Positions 6,829 through 13,179 of a stretch of 13,179 bases of DNA are shown one piece after another; within the stretch, counting starts at the first letter, position 1, and each line of letters opens with the position of its first letter. A model generated the notes under the pieces. The model did no database searches, was not told where the DNA came from, and was given only the letters and a program-made list of their open reading frames with translations. The position numbers and the translations under genes were made by a program. Source of the DNA: an uncultured Desulfobacterales bacterium (GTDB lineage: Bacteria; Desulfobacterota; Desulfobacteria; Desulfobacterales; JAFDCJ01); the NCBI GenBank assembly GCA_945787595.1, contig CALZJV010000186.1:1-13179 (forward strand), in the 5' to 3' direction.

Positions 6829-7971
6829 ATGGAAATACTCAATTACACCGAAGAACACCACAACTTCCGTGAGCGTTTGAGGGATTTTCTGGAAAAGGAA
6901 GTGACGCCTTTCGCAGACCAGTGGGAGCGAGACAAGATCGTTCCCAAAAGCGTGTGGAAAAAGATGGGACAGGGCGGATTTTTATGCACGGATGTGGCGC
7001 CGGAATACGGTGGGCTGGGGGGGGATTTCCTGTATTCCCTGATTGTGGCCGAAGAAATGACCCGAACCCGGCAAACCGGTCTATCAGCGCCCCTGCACAG
7101 TGACATTGTGGTTCCCTATATAAGCTCCTTTGGTTCGGAAGAACTGAAGAAGAAATATCTACCCGGTTGCGTCTGCGGTGATATCGTGACGGCGGTGGCC
7201 ATGACGGAGTCGGGTGCCGGCAGCGATCTTGCCGGTATGCAGACGGCTGCCGTGGAAGAGGGCGAGGAAGTCGTCATCGATGGCTCCAAGACGTTTATCT
7301 CTAATGGCCTTAATGCGAATCTAGTTGTGGTGGCGGCCAGGGATCCGGCATTGGGTGACCCTTATGAGGCACTTTCTTTATACGTGGTTGAGTCTGGAAC
7401 TCCCGGATTTACCACGGGACGCCACCTCGAGAAAATGGGGATGTGGAGCCAGGATACCGCCGAACTCTTCTTCTCCAAGTGCCGCATACCTAAAAAAAAT
7501 CGCCTGGGCAACAAGGGTATGGGATTTCTAATGCTGATGCAAAATCTTCAACAGGAACGCCTGGTGTGCGCCATCATGGGTATTACCGCTGCAGAGTATA
7601 TTCTGGAATGGGCCATGAATTACTGCAAGCAGACATCCATTTCGGGCAAACCGATTTCAAAATCCCAGGCGGTGCAATTTGCGCTGGTGGAAATGGCCAC
7701 TGACGTGAAACTCGGTAGAACCTTCGTCGACAAGCTGGTCGCAGATCACATAGAAAAAAAAGATATCATCGTTGAAACGTCCATGGCCAAATACTGGACA
7801 ACCGACATGCTAAATCGTATCGCCAACCGTTCCCTGGACCTGTGCGGAGACTTCGCTATGTCGGAGAAATGTCCTATCGTGAGGGCCTGGCGTGACGCCA
7901 AAATCATGACGATCTTTGCAGGGACCAACGAGATCATGAAGAATATTGCGGCGAAATTTATGGGACTGTGA
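6829..7971 (+). CDS. Acyl-CoA dehydrogenase (IVD/LCAD-type catalytic base)
   Basis: This 380-residue flavoenzyme of the acyl-CoA dehydrogenase superfamily has the usual N-terminal helical, middle beta and C-terminal helical domains. Visible motifs are the middle-domain signature AMTESGAGSDL (124-134), QERLV (242-246) and the C-terminal AGTNEIM (364-370). The usual SCAD/MCAD catalytic Glu of YEGT is Ala364 here (FAGT), whereas Glu243 sits where isovaleryl-CoA and long-chain dehydrogenases carry their base. The enzyme is therefore probably active, with the IVD/LCAD-type arrangement that suits branched or bulky acyl-CoAs. It should oxidise an acyl-CoA to the trans-2-enoyl-CoA with ETF as electron acceptor. 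The start ATG 6829 agrees with the family length, but the upstream Shine-Dalgarno is weak. It is the first gene of the pair bracketed by inverted repeats. A role analogous to BbsG is inferred only from context. Confidence 0.9.
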   Translation: MEILNYTEEHHNFRERLRDFLEKEVTPFADQWERDKIVPKSVWKKMGQGGFLCTDVAPEYGGLGGDFLYSLIVAEEMTRTRQTGLSAPLHSDIVVPYISSFGSEELKKKYLPGCVCGDIVTAVAMTESGAGSDLAGMQTAAVEEGEEVVIDGSKTFISNGLNANLVVVAARDPALGDPYEALSLYVVESGTPGFTTGRHLEKMGMWSQDTAELFFSKCRIPKKNRLGNKGMGFLMLMQNLQQERLVCAIMGITAAEYILEWAMNYCKQTSISGKPISKSQAVQFALVEMATDVKLGRTFVDKLVADHIEKKDIIVETSMAKYWTTDMLNRIANRSLDLCGDFAMSEKCPIVRAWRDAKIMTIFAGTNEIMKNIAAKFMGL

Positions 7972-8045
7972 TCGGAAAATTGGAATGCGGAAATCGGAAT
8001 GCGGAATGGGGAAATCGGAATGGTGAGTGGGGAAGTTGGAATGGG
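7972..8045. repeat. GGAAT-type low-complexity repeats
   Basis: Starting right after the stop codon, GGAATGCGGAAATCGGAATG-like units recur at 10-25 bp spacing. They are similar to the GGAAT tracts at 4668-4690 and 6268-6300. The rest of the gap to 8177 holds no gene, only the ribosome binding site of the next gene. Confidence 0.65.
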
Positions 8046-8177
8046 AAATACGGGAGCTGATACTCGGGGTCATCGCCGATCCGGGCGGAACCTCGCGGGC
8101 CATAGAAATGAAAATAAAGTGAAACCCATCCTTGTTTAAAGTTTGAAATGCGCTATTTAGGACAGAGGTAAAAAATC

Positions 8178-10031
8178 ATGGCACAAGTAATTACCGACCG
8201 GCGGGACATCGATTTTGTTCTCTATGAGCAATTCAAGGTCGAAGAGTTGACGAAACATGAAAAATTTACCGAATTTAATAGAAAAACATTTGACCTAATC
8301 ATCAACGAAGCGCGCAATCTGGCCGTCAAGGAAATATTGCCGACTTTTGCCGAAGGAGATCGCGAAGGAGTCCGGCTGGAAAACGGCCAGGTAAAGGTTC
8401 CGGCATGTTACCATCGTCCATACCATCTTTTTAGAGAAGGCGAATGGACTGCCATGGTGGCGGATCCGGCGCTCGGCGGCCAGGGGCTTCCCTATTGTGT
8501 ATCCCAGGCGGCGGGCGAATATCTAATCGGGGCCAATTATGCCTTTACGTTATACGGCGTTGTGGGCCATGCCGCCGGAGAGCTGATTGAAGTCTGCGGT
8601 ACCGAAGAGCAGAAAAGGCTGTTTTTAAAAAAAATGTATACCGGTCAGTGGAGCGGCACCATGCAGCTCACCGAGCCCCAGGCCGGATCCGATGTGGGTG
8701 CGCTGACCACCTCGGCTATAAAAAATCCGGACGGAACCTATTCCATCACGGGCAACAAAATTTTTATTACGGCCGGAGACCAGGATCTGACCGAAAATAT
8801 CATCCATCCGGTGCTGGCCCGTATCGAAGGCGCTCCCAAAGGCACAAAAGGTATTTCGCTGTTTATCATCCCTAAAATCTGGGTCAACCAAGACGGCAGT
8901 TTGGGCGAACCCAATGATATTGTCTGCACCGGTCTGGAGGAAAAAATGGGCATCCACGGCAGCTCAACCTGTTCCATGGCATTGGGCAGCAAGGGCAACT
9001 GCCGGGGTCTTTTGTTGGGCGAAGAGAACAAGGGGATGCGCGCCATGTTTTACATGATGAACGCGGCGCGCCTGGCAGTCGGCTTTATCGGTTTTATCAG
9101 CGGGTCCGCCGCCTATATGTATGCCCTGAATTATGCCCGCGAACGTCTGCAGGGCAAAGATCTTGAATTTATCCGCGACCCGGATGCACCCCAGGTGCCC
9201 ATTATTCGTCATCCGGACGTGCGGCGCATGCTGCTGTGGATGAAGGCCCATGTCGAGGGCATGCGCAGTTTTATCTATTATGTCGGTTCTCTGTTCGACC
9301 TGCAGGCATGTAGCGACGATCAAGAGAAAATTGAGCATTACCAGGGCCTGATCGACTTGCTTACCCCGGTCATTAAATCCTATTGTTCGGATCGCGGTTT
9401 TGAGGTCTGCACAGAGGCCGTTCAGGTTCATGGCGGATACGGCTATACCCGCGATTATCCGGTGGAGCAGCTTCTCAGGGACTGTAAAATTGCTTCTATT
9501 TATGAAGGAACCAACGGGATTCAGGCTATGGACCTTCTGGGGCGCAAGCTGGGAATGAAGGGTGGTTTGGTGTTCATGAATTACCTTGCGGAGATACAAA
9601 AAATTACCGCTACTGCCAGGAAAATCGGTGGTCTGGAAGATCTGGCTGCCCGGGTTGACGAAGCCATCAATCGGTTGGGTGAGATCGCCATGCACCTTGG
9701 CAAAACCGCGCTGTCCGCCGATTTCAAAGTGGCGTTTGCCTATGCCAAACCGTTTCTGGATGTTATGGGGGATGTCTGCATGGCCTGGATGCTTTTGTGG
9801 CGGGCGACCCTGGCAGTTCCAAAATTGGAAAAACTGGCCGGCGGTTTAGACCTCAAAGCCAGACAAGAAAAGGCGGGCAAAAACAAAGAGACGGCATTCT
9901 ATGAAGGTCAGCTGCAATCCGCCAAATACTTCATAAACTCGATTCTGCCGATTACGATGGGCAAAATGAATGCCATTGAGACCGGCGATGCCGCGACGGT
10001 TGACATACCGGAGGCCTCCTTCGGGGGATAA
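8178..10031 (+). CDS. Large acyl-CoA dehydrogenase with C-terminal extension (DmdC/AcdA-like class)
   Basis: This 617-residue protein is much longer than ordinary ~380-residue acyl-CoA dehydrogenases. It belongs to the ~600-residue class that includes 3-methylmercaptopropionyl-CoA dehydrogenase (DmdC) and many proteins annotated only as acyl-CoA dehydrogenase. Visible features are TEPQAGSDVG (165-174), the FAD-contact segment QVHGGYGYTRD (416-426) and IYEGTNGIQ (441-449), with the canonical catalytic base Glu443. Residues about 460-600 form an additional helical C-terminal domain typical of this class. It should catalyse alpha,beta-dehydrogenation of an acyl-CoA with a flavoprotein acceptor. 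The start ATG is preceded by AGAGGT at suitable spacing. It follows the first dehydrogenase by 206 bp on the same strand, so the two may serve successive rounds or different chain positions of the same substrate. It could instead be specific for an unrelated substrate such as a methylthio- or aryl-propionyl-CoA; the sequence does not decide. Confidence 0.9.
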   Translation: MAQVITDRRDIDFVLYEQFKVEELTKHEKFTEFNRKTFDLIINEARNLAVKEILPTFAEGDREGVRLENGQVKVPACYHRPYHLFREGEWTAMVADPALGGQGLPYCVSQAAGEYLIGANYAFTLYGVVGHAAGELIEVCGTEEQKRLFLKKMYTGQWSGTMQLTEPQAGSDVGALTTSAIKNPDGTYSITGNKIFITAGDQDLTENIIHPVLARIEGAPKGTKGISLFIIPKIWVNQDGSLGEPNDIVCTGLEEKMGIHGSSTCSMALGSKGNCRGLLLGEENKGMRAMFYMMNAARLAVGFIGFISGSAAYMYALNYARERLQGKDLEFIRDPDAPQVPIIRHPDVRRMLLWMKAHVEGMRSFIYYVGSLFDLQACSDDQEKIEHYQGLIDLLTPVIKSYCSDRGFEVCTEAVQVHGGYGYTRDYPVEQLLRDCKIASIYEGTNGIQAMDLLGRKLGMKGGLVFMNYLAEIQKITATARKIGGLEDLAARVDEAINRLGEIAMHLGKTALSADFKVAFAYAKPFLDVMGDVCMAWMLLWRATLAVPKLEKLAGGLDLKARQEKAGKNKETAFYEGQLQSAKYFINSILPITMGKMNAIETGDAATVDIPEASFGG

Positions 10032-10040
10032 CGAGTATTT

Positions 10041-10311
10041 GGTTTCAGGTGTTAGCCCAGCCGCCGACCAAAAAAACGGCCAGTCTAATCAAAGAAGAAA
10101 CTCTAAAAAAACGAATAACGAATAACGAGCAACGAGTGACGAATTAAGGAATTCTTTCTATTTTATTATTTAAAAGAGCAGAGCGAAGCGACATCCACAA
10201 TTCGTCAATCGTAAATCGTCATGTATTCTGTCTGTTTAAAAATGACTGAGCGAAGCGACAGCCACCATTCGTCATTCGTCATTCCATGAAGTTTCATATG
10301 AGGTGTCAGAT
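10041..10311 (-). repeat. Composite dispersed repeat, copy 3 (inverted)
   Basis: Read on the - strand this carries GGCGGCTGGGCTAACACCTGAAACC (broken by a few changes from the copies at 4911 and 6681), preceded by GATTAGACTGGCC. On the + strand it continues with ACGAATA tandem units (about 10112-10146). Next come two copies of a GAGCGAAGCGACA...CCAC...ATTCGTCA block (10181-10222 and 10248-10288), and then CATATGAGGTGTCAG (10296-10310). The order mirrors 6446-6716. It fills almost all of the 10032-10345 gap, and no gene is supported there. Confidence 0.65.
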
Positions 10312-10331
10312 AAAGCCGGACTAGAGCTTAA

Positions 10332-10336
10332 AAGGA
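10332..10336 (+). promoter_or_regulatory. Ribosome binding site deciding a GTG start
   Basis: AAGGA lies nine bases before GTG 10346. No ATG with a better site exists near the first membrane segment, so GTG is taken as the start of the TauE/SafE-family gene. Confidence 0.6.
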
Positions 10337-10345
10337 AATCTCCCA

Positions 10346-11098
10346 GTGTCTTTGTTCATTCTTTTACCAATAATTTTTTCGGCTTCTCTGGTCCTGACCA
10401 TGGTCGGGCTTGGCGGCGGTCTTATTTTTTCACCGCTTTTTATTTTACTGCAGTTTCCGGTTCACACGGCGGTGTCGGCATCCCTTTTTTTAAACGGCAT
10501 TGCGGCCATTTCAGCGGCCATTACTTACTTTCGCAAGAAAATGGTCGATGTAAATATCGGACTGCCGCTGATCATCTCCTCATCCCTTTTCGCCCCGCTG
10601 GGGGCCTATGCAACTTCTAAGATCAACCTTAAGCTTTTTACCGCCGTCCTGGCCATGGTCATTTTGTTGGCTGCCGCCAGGATGATCTTTTCTAAAAAAG
10701 TAGAAAGTGAAGGCAAAGAAATTGCCACCGCCCACAGGATCATTGGCGGGGGTGTCATCGGAATGGTGATTGGGTTTGTCGCCGGGTTACTGGGCATCGG
10801 CGGCGGTGTATTTATCGTCCCCCTGCTGATTTATGTTCTGCGGGTCCCCACCAAAACAGCCGCCGCAACCTCTATCTTTATTGTGGTCTTTTCATCGTTC
10901 AGCGGCTTTATGGCCCACGTTTCCATCGCCAGGCCCGATTGGAGATTCATTTTAATAGCGGCGCTGTTTTCTTTTGCCGGAGGGCAGGTGGGCTCTCGAA
11001 TAATGGCCGAGAAACTGAAAGGACCTACAATTCGAAAAATATTCGGTGGGATTCTGCTGCTGTTTGTCTTGAAATTACTTCAGAGAGTTTTTATGTAA
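10346..11098 (+). CDS. TauE/SafE-family (DUF81) membrane transport protein
   Basis: This 250-residue, strongly hydrophobic protein has about seven or eight predicted membrane segments. It is built as two related halves, each beginning with a glycine-rich motif: GLGGG (21-25) followed by FSPL, and GLLGIGGG (147-154) followed by FIVPL. This internal duplication is the hallmark of the TauE/SafE family, whose members export sulfite, sulfonates, sulfoacetate or other small anions, while many remain uncharacterised. The polar loop at 117-132 separates the halves. The start is GTG with an AAGGA site. It follows the dehydrogenase pair on the same strand but across a repeat-filled gap, so co-transcription is uncertain. 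Sulfite export would fit an organism that handles organosulfur compounds, but the transported anion cannot be read from the sequence. No terminator is evident after the stop. Confidence 0.85.
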   Translation: MSLFILLPIIFSASLVLTMVGLGGGLIFSPLFILLQFPVHTAVSASLFLNGIAAISAAITYFRKKMVDVNIGLPLIISSSLFAPLGAYATSKINLKLFTAVLAMVILLAAARMIFSKKVESEGKEIATAHRIIGGGVIGMVIGFVAGLLGIGGGVFIVPLLIYVLRVPTKTAAATSIFIVVFSSFSGFMAHVSIARPDWRFILIAALFSFAGGQVGSRIMAEKLKGPTIRKIFGGILLLFVLKLLQRVFM

Positions 11099-11607
11099 AC
11101 TCAGCAATGGCGAAGTTTATTCTTAATTGATATATTCTCATATTTATCAGCGCCATTAGGCAAGAATATATAATTTTCCGTGAAATCGAAAACTGTTTGG
11201 CTGATTCGGGATTTAAATTGATTAACTCAACAAATCTGAATAAATTAGATGCGATACCGAAGTAGGAGAGGAGGCACGATATACACACTCAGGTCAAAAT
11301 GTAGATTACCAAATACGCAATCTTTACTCCGCCGAGATTGTGAATTTGTCCAGCAAATCTTAACATTATAATCCAATCGTTTTTGATTTAAAGCAATAAT
11401 TTCGATATACAAATTATGATCCATCCAAACTCAATATCCTTTTAACTCAGACTTTTTATTAAATAGCGATGGCGGGCATAAAAATGAAGTACTCAAAATT
11501 GCTGGTTTGAGAATCGAGAAGGGGTATTGGAAGACCTTCATCTACTGATTGCAACTGGTTTGTTTGCAGGCGAGCCTGGATAACTAAGCGGTGAACAATA
11601 AATAACT
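11099..11607. other. AT-rich intergenic region without a convincing gene
   Basis: This 509-bp stretch is clearly richer in A+T than the catabolic genes to its left. It marks the boundary with the insertion sequence, whose left end probably lies within the last ~150 bases, but I could not define the terminal inverted repeat because the other end is outside the window. A 45-codon open stretch at 11131-11265 (+) ends in a protein-like sequence but has no start or ribosome binding site. Confidence 0.6.
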
Positions 11608-12573
11608 TTACATTTTTCTTGGTGAAAACGAGTAGTTCCAATTAGGTAATGTATTATGCTTTTCCAATTGAAGTTGTGACATTTCCTGGTCAGGAACTTT
11701 TTGGCCATTTGTATATCTTTTATGAACCAAAGTTGCTCTCACTTTTAACCCTGACCTATCTTTGGGCATAGTTTTTGTCCTTCTCATAAACTTTAGAATG
11801 GTTTCATAGCTGTTCAGCGGTATCCCTCTCCAGTTATTGCTGATAGGACCGAATAAGCGATGTTCAATCGGGTTCCATTTTGAGGCTCCTGGAGGATAAT
11901 GGCAAACCGTTACACTGAGCTGATATGGATCACATAGCTTTCGTTGAAGCTCATATTTCCACGCTCTTACCCGGTAGCCGTTACTGCCGCCGGCATCAAC
12001 CAGAATAAGAAGCTTTTTGCGTCCCGGGTATCTCTTTAACCCAACTTGCTTCCACCACCGGACAATACAGTCCACCGCAAATGCCGGCGTGTCATGATGA
12101 ATACCCACAGACATAAAACCTGTATTGGCTTGCATGTCATAAACGCCAAAGTTTATGGCTATTCCTTCTGCATATTGTCGAAAATCGTGATCACTAACTT
12201 CAAAGGCTTTTTGGCGCCATGAGGTTCCATTATTTTTGAAATCACCCACCATTTCCCTCTTTTTGCTATCGGCACTAATCGCAGGATTGCCTTCCTCAAC
12301 AAACTGGCGACGAACTGCGTTGATGTACTCAAACTGTTGATTTCTCTGCGCGCGTGCTTCGGGTGTTTTTTTTGCACCCAAAGCCTTTTTTTTGTGATTG
12401 ACTTTCAATGAATATCCGAGGTCTTTGAGCAGTCTGCCAACACTTGTACGATTAACCTGTTTGACACCCAAAGCCTTAAGTTCATTGGTTAGCTTTTGTG
12501 CTGTTTTTCTTGTCCATTTTAAACCGGTCATGGGATCACCGGCTGTCTCGTACTGCATCAATGTTTCTATCAT
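11608..12573 (-). CDS. ISAzo13-family transposase, catalytic (DDE) part
   Basis: This frame of 321 residues from its first ATG carries the catalytic core of ISAzo13-family transposases (the group once called Rhodopirellula-type). Family segments are recognisable: GDPMTGLKWT near the start, TSVGRLLKDLGYSL (43-56), ISADSKKREMVGDFKN with the first Asp (102), LLILVDAGGSNGYR with the second Asp (193), CHYPPGASKWNPIEHRLF with the Glu (237), then NWRGIPL and a C-terminal NWNYSFSPR. It starts four bases inside the end of the upstream frame (ATGA overlap). The family's sequence continues smoothly only if translation shifts by -1 at the A8 run (12591-12598, + strand numbering). The product is therefore likely the second part of one transposase made by frameshifting, or else the gene is broken. 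The ATG may allow coupled reinitiation. The A+T-rich composition fits recent arrival. Confidence 0.88.
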   Translation of the reverse strand: MIETLMQYETAGDPMTGLKWTRKTAQKLTNELKALGVKQVNRTSVGRLLKDLGYSLKVNHKKKALGAKKTPEARAQRNQQFEYINAVRRQFVEEGNPAISADSKKREMVGDFKNNGTSWRQKAFEVSDHDFRQYAEGIAINFGVYDMQANTGFMSVGIHHDTPAFAVDCIVRWWKQVGLKRYPGRKKLLILVDAGGSNGYRVRAWKYELQRKLCDPYQLSVTVCHYPPGASKWNPIEHRLFGPISNNWRGIPLNSYETILKFMRRTKTMPKDRSGLKVRATLVHKRYTNGQKVPDQEMSQLQLEKHNTLPNWNYSFSPRKM

Positions 12574-13178
12574 AGCGATGATTTGCGGCGTTTTTTTTCC
12601 AAGATCTTGCGGCCCCCGCCCACTCGCCGAACCCTATCGGTTTCTATTTTACCACTCCATAACTCCTGACGACCTTTGGCCACCGTATGCATATCCAAAC
12701 CGAATAGCTGCGCTATTTTTTTGTCCCCTCCATGTCCCAGTTTGATAGACTCCAGACCGGCATATAGACGCCGTTGTTTCTCATCCAAAAGACTAACAAA
12801 CAATTCAACCAGCGTTTTGCCCTCCTGAAACAAAACCTCTGAACTCATTGGTTCTAACGCCAAATCGGCAATGGCTTGTTGCTTCTTTCTTTCACTGCAC
12901 TGACGCTTGCGTTTTTTCATCCTTGACGAACAGTAAAGATAACGACCGCACACTTTGTGTCTATCAATCCTCGTGTCTTTTAAAAGTTTTAAAACCGCCA
13001 CTCTAATTCCCACGTGTAATAGGCTCTCCAATTCAAATTCAAAATAACCGGCCTCAGAATGATCAACGTGGTGCTCAATCGTATTGAGCAAGGAGCCTTG
13101 CTTGGAAAAATGAACGCCTCGGCATGACCACAGTCCTTGCTCATTGAAGCGAGCAATTCCAGGAAGTGTGTAGTACTT
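12570..13178 (-). CDS. ISAzo13-family transposase, N-terminal part, partial at the window edge
   Basis: The frame is open to the right edge, so the true start lies outside the window; the internal TTG at 13091 has no support as a start. The C-terminal ~90 residues match the known start of ISAzo13 transposases: SLLDEKQRRLYAGLES, LGHGGDKKIAQLFGLDMHTV (a helix-turn-helix-like DNA-binding segment) and RVRRVGGGRKILEKK, after which the frame ends seven codons later. Upstream lies an extra region of at least 100 residues that I do not recognise as part of this family. It holds a Cys pair, C-x5-C, and a further Cys after a Lys/Arg-rich stretch (VCGRYLYCSSRMKKRKRQC), suggesting a zinc-binding or nucleic-acid-binding module. 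It overlaps the catalytic frame by four bases. Confidence 0.8.
   Translation of the reverse strand, partial: KYYTLPGIARFNEQGLWSCRGVHFSKQGSLLNTIEHHVDHSEAGYFEFELESLLHVGIRVAVLKLLKDTRIDRHKVCGRYLYCSSRMKKRKRQCSERKKQQAIADLALEPMSSEVLFQEGKTLVELFVSLLDEKQRRLYAGLESIKLGHGGDKKIAQLFGLDMHTVAKGRQELWSGKIETDRVRRVGGGRKILEKKRRKSSL
12591..12598 (-). promoter_or_regulatory. A8 slippery run, candidate -1 frameshift site of the transposase
   Basis: On the - strand the codons read GAA AAA AAA CGC. A shift of -1 here joins GGGRKILEKK to TPQIIAMIETLMQYETAGDPM, which is the continuous family sequence. The in-frame stop follows seven codons later. A GGGGG run about 15 bases upstream could act as an internal Shine-Dalgarno stimulator. 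Transcriptional slippage, or a genuine inactivating deletion, is equally compatible. Confidence 0.6.
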
Positions 13179-13179
13179 T

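Noticed and set aside
8964..9695. Antisense open frame opposite the large acyl-CoA dehydrogenase
   Set aside because: The + strand protein is continuous and conserved through this stretch; no independent support for the antisense frame.
10286..10297. ATGAA-GT-TTCAT inverted repeat before the TauE/SafE gene as an operator
   Set aside because: Arms of only five bases in low-complexity repeat sequence; expected by chance.

Overview
The window reads as part of an anaerobic catabolic gene cluster from a bacterium resembling a deltaproteobacterium (Desulfobacterota; possibly a sulfate reducer able to degrade aromatic or hydrocarbon compounds). That placement is an inference from gene content, fusion architectures and the style of the intergenic repeats. 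There is no rRNA or other phylogenetic marker in the window. All catabolic genes lie on the + strand.

Layout. (1) 1-2058 is the 3' part of a fused MaoC-type enoyl-CoA hydratase 2 / (3R)-hydroxyacyl-CoA dehydrogenase (SDR) / SCP2 protein. (2) 2230-4701 is an unusual three-domain fusion: an HMG-CoA-synthase-like thiolase-fold domain that has lost the catalytic Cys, Glu and His, then a DUF35 zinc-ribbon/OB-fold domain, then a second SDR closely related to the first. (3) 5020-6231 is an SCP2-type thiolase with its catalytic residues intact. (4) 6829-7971 and 8178-10031 are two acyl-CoA dehydrogenases, one of normal length and one of the large ~600-residue class. (5) 10346-11098 is a TauE/SafE-family membrane protein. 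(6) 11099-11607 is AT-rich and without a convincing gene. (7) On the - strand from the right edge to 11608 lies an ISAzo13-family transposase split into two frames at an A8 run.

The first five genes together supply every step of a beta-oxidation spiral: dehydrogenation, hydration, (R)-hydroxyacyl oxidation and thiolysis. The thiolase + DUF35 + HMGCS-like combination matches the composition of the archaeal thiolase/HMGCS/DUF35 complex and of PhlACB, so a channelling complex that also carries an SDR is predicted. The SCP2 domain and large acyl-CoA dehydrogenase suggest a bulky or hydrophobic acyl-CoA. No CoA ligase, CoA transferase or regulator is visible, so the substrate cannot be named.

The gaps between the catabolic genes are unusually long (about 150-600 bp). 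They are filled with short tandem repeats and a modular dispersed repeat family. Copies at about 6446-6716 and 10041-10311 are diverged inverted repeats that bracket the two acyl-CoA dehydrogenase genes. Another copy appears to have run into the 3' end of the HMGCS-like fusion gene and to encode its odd tail.
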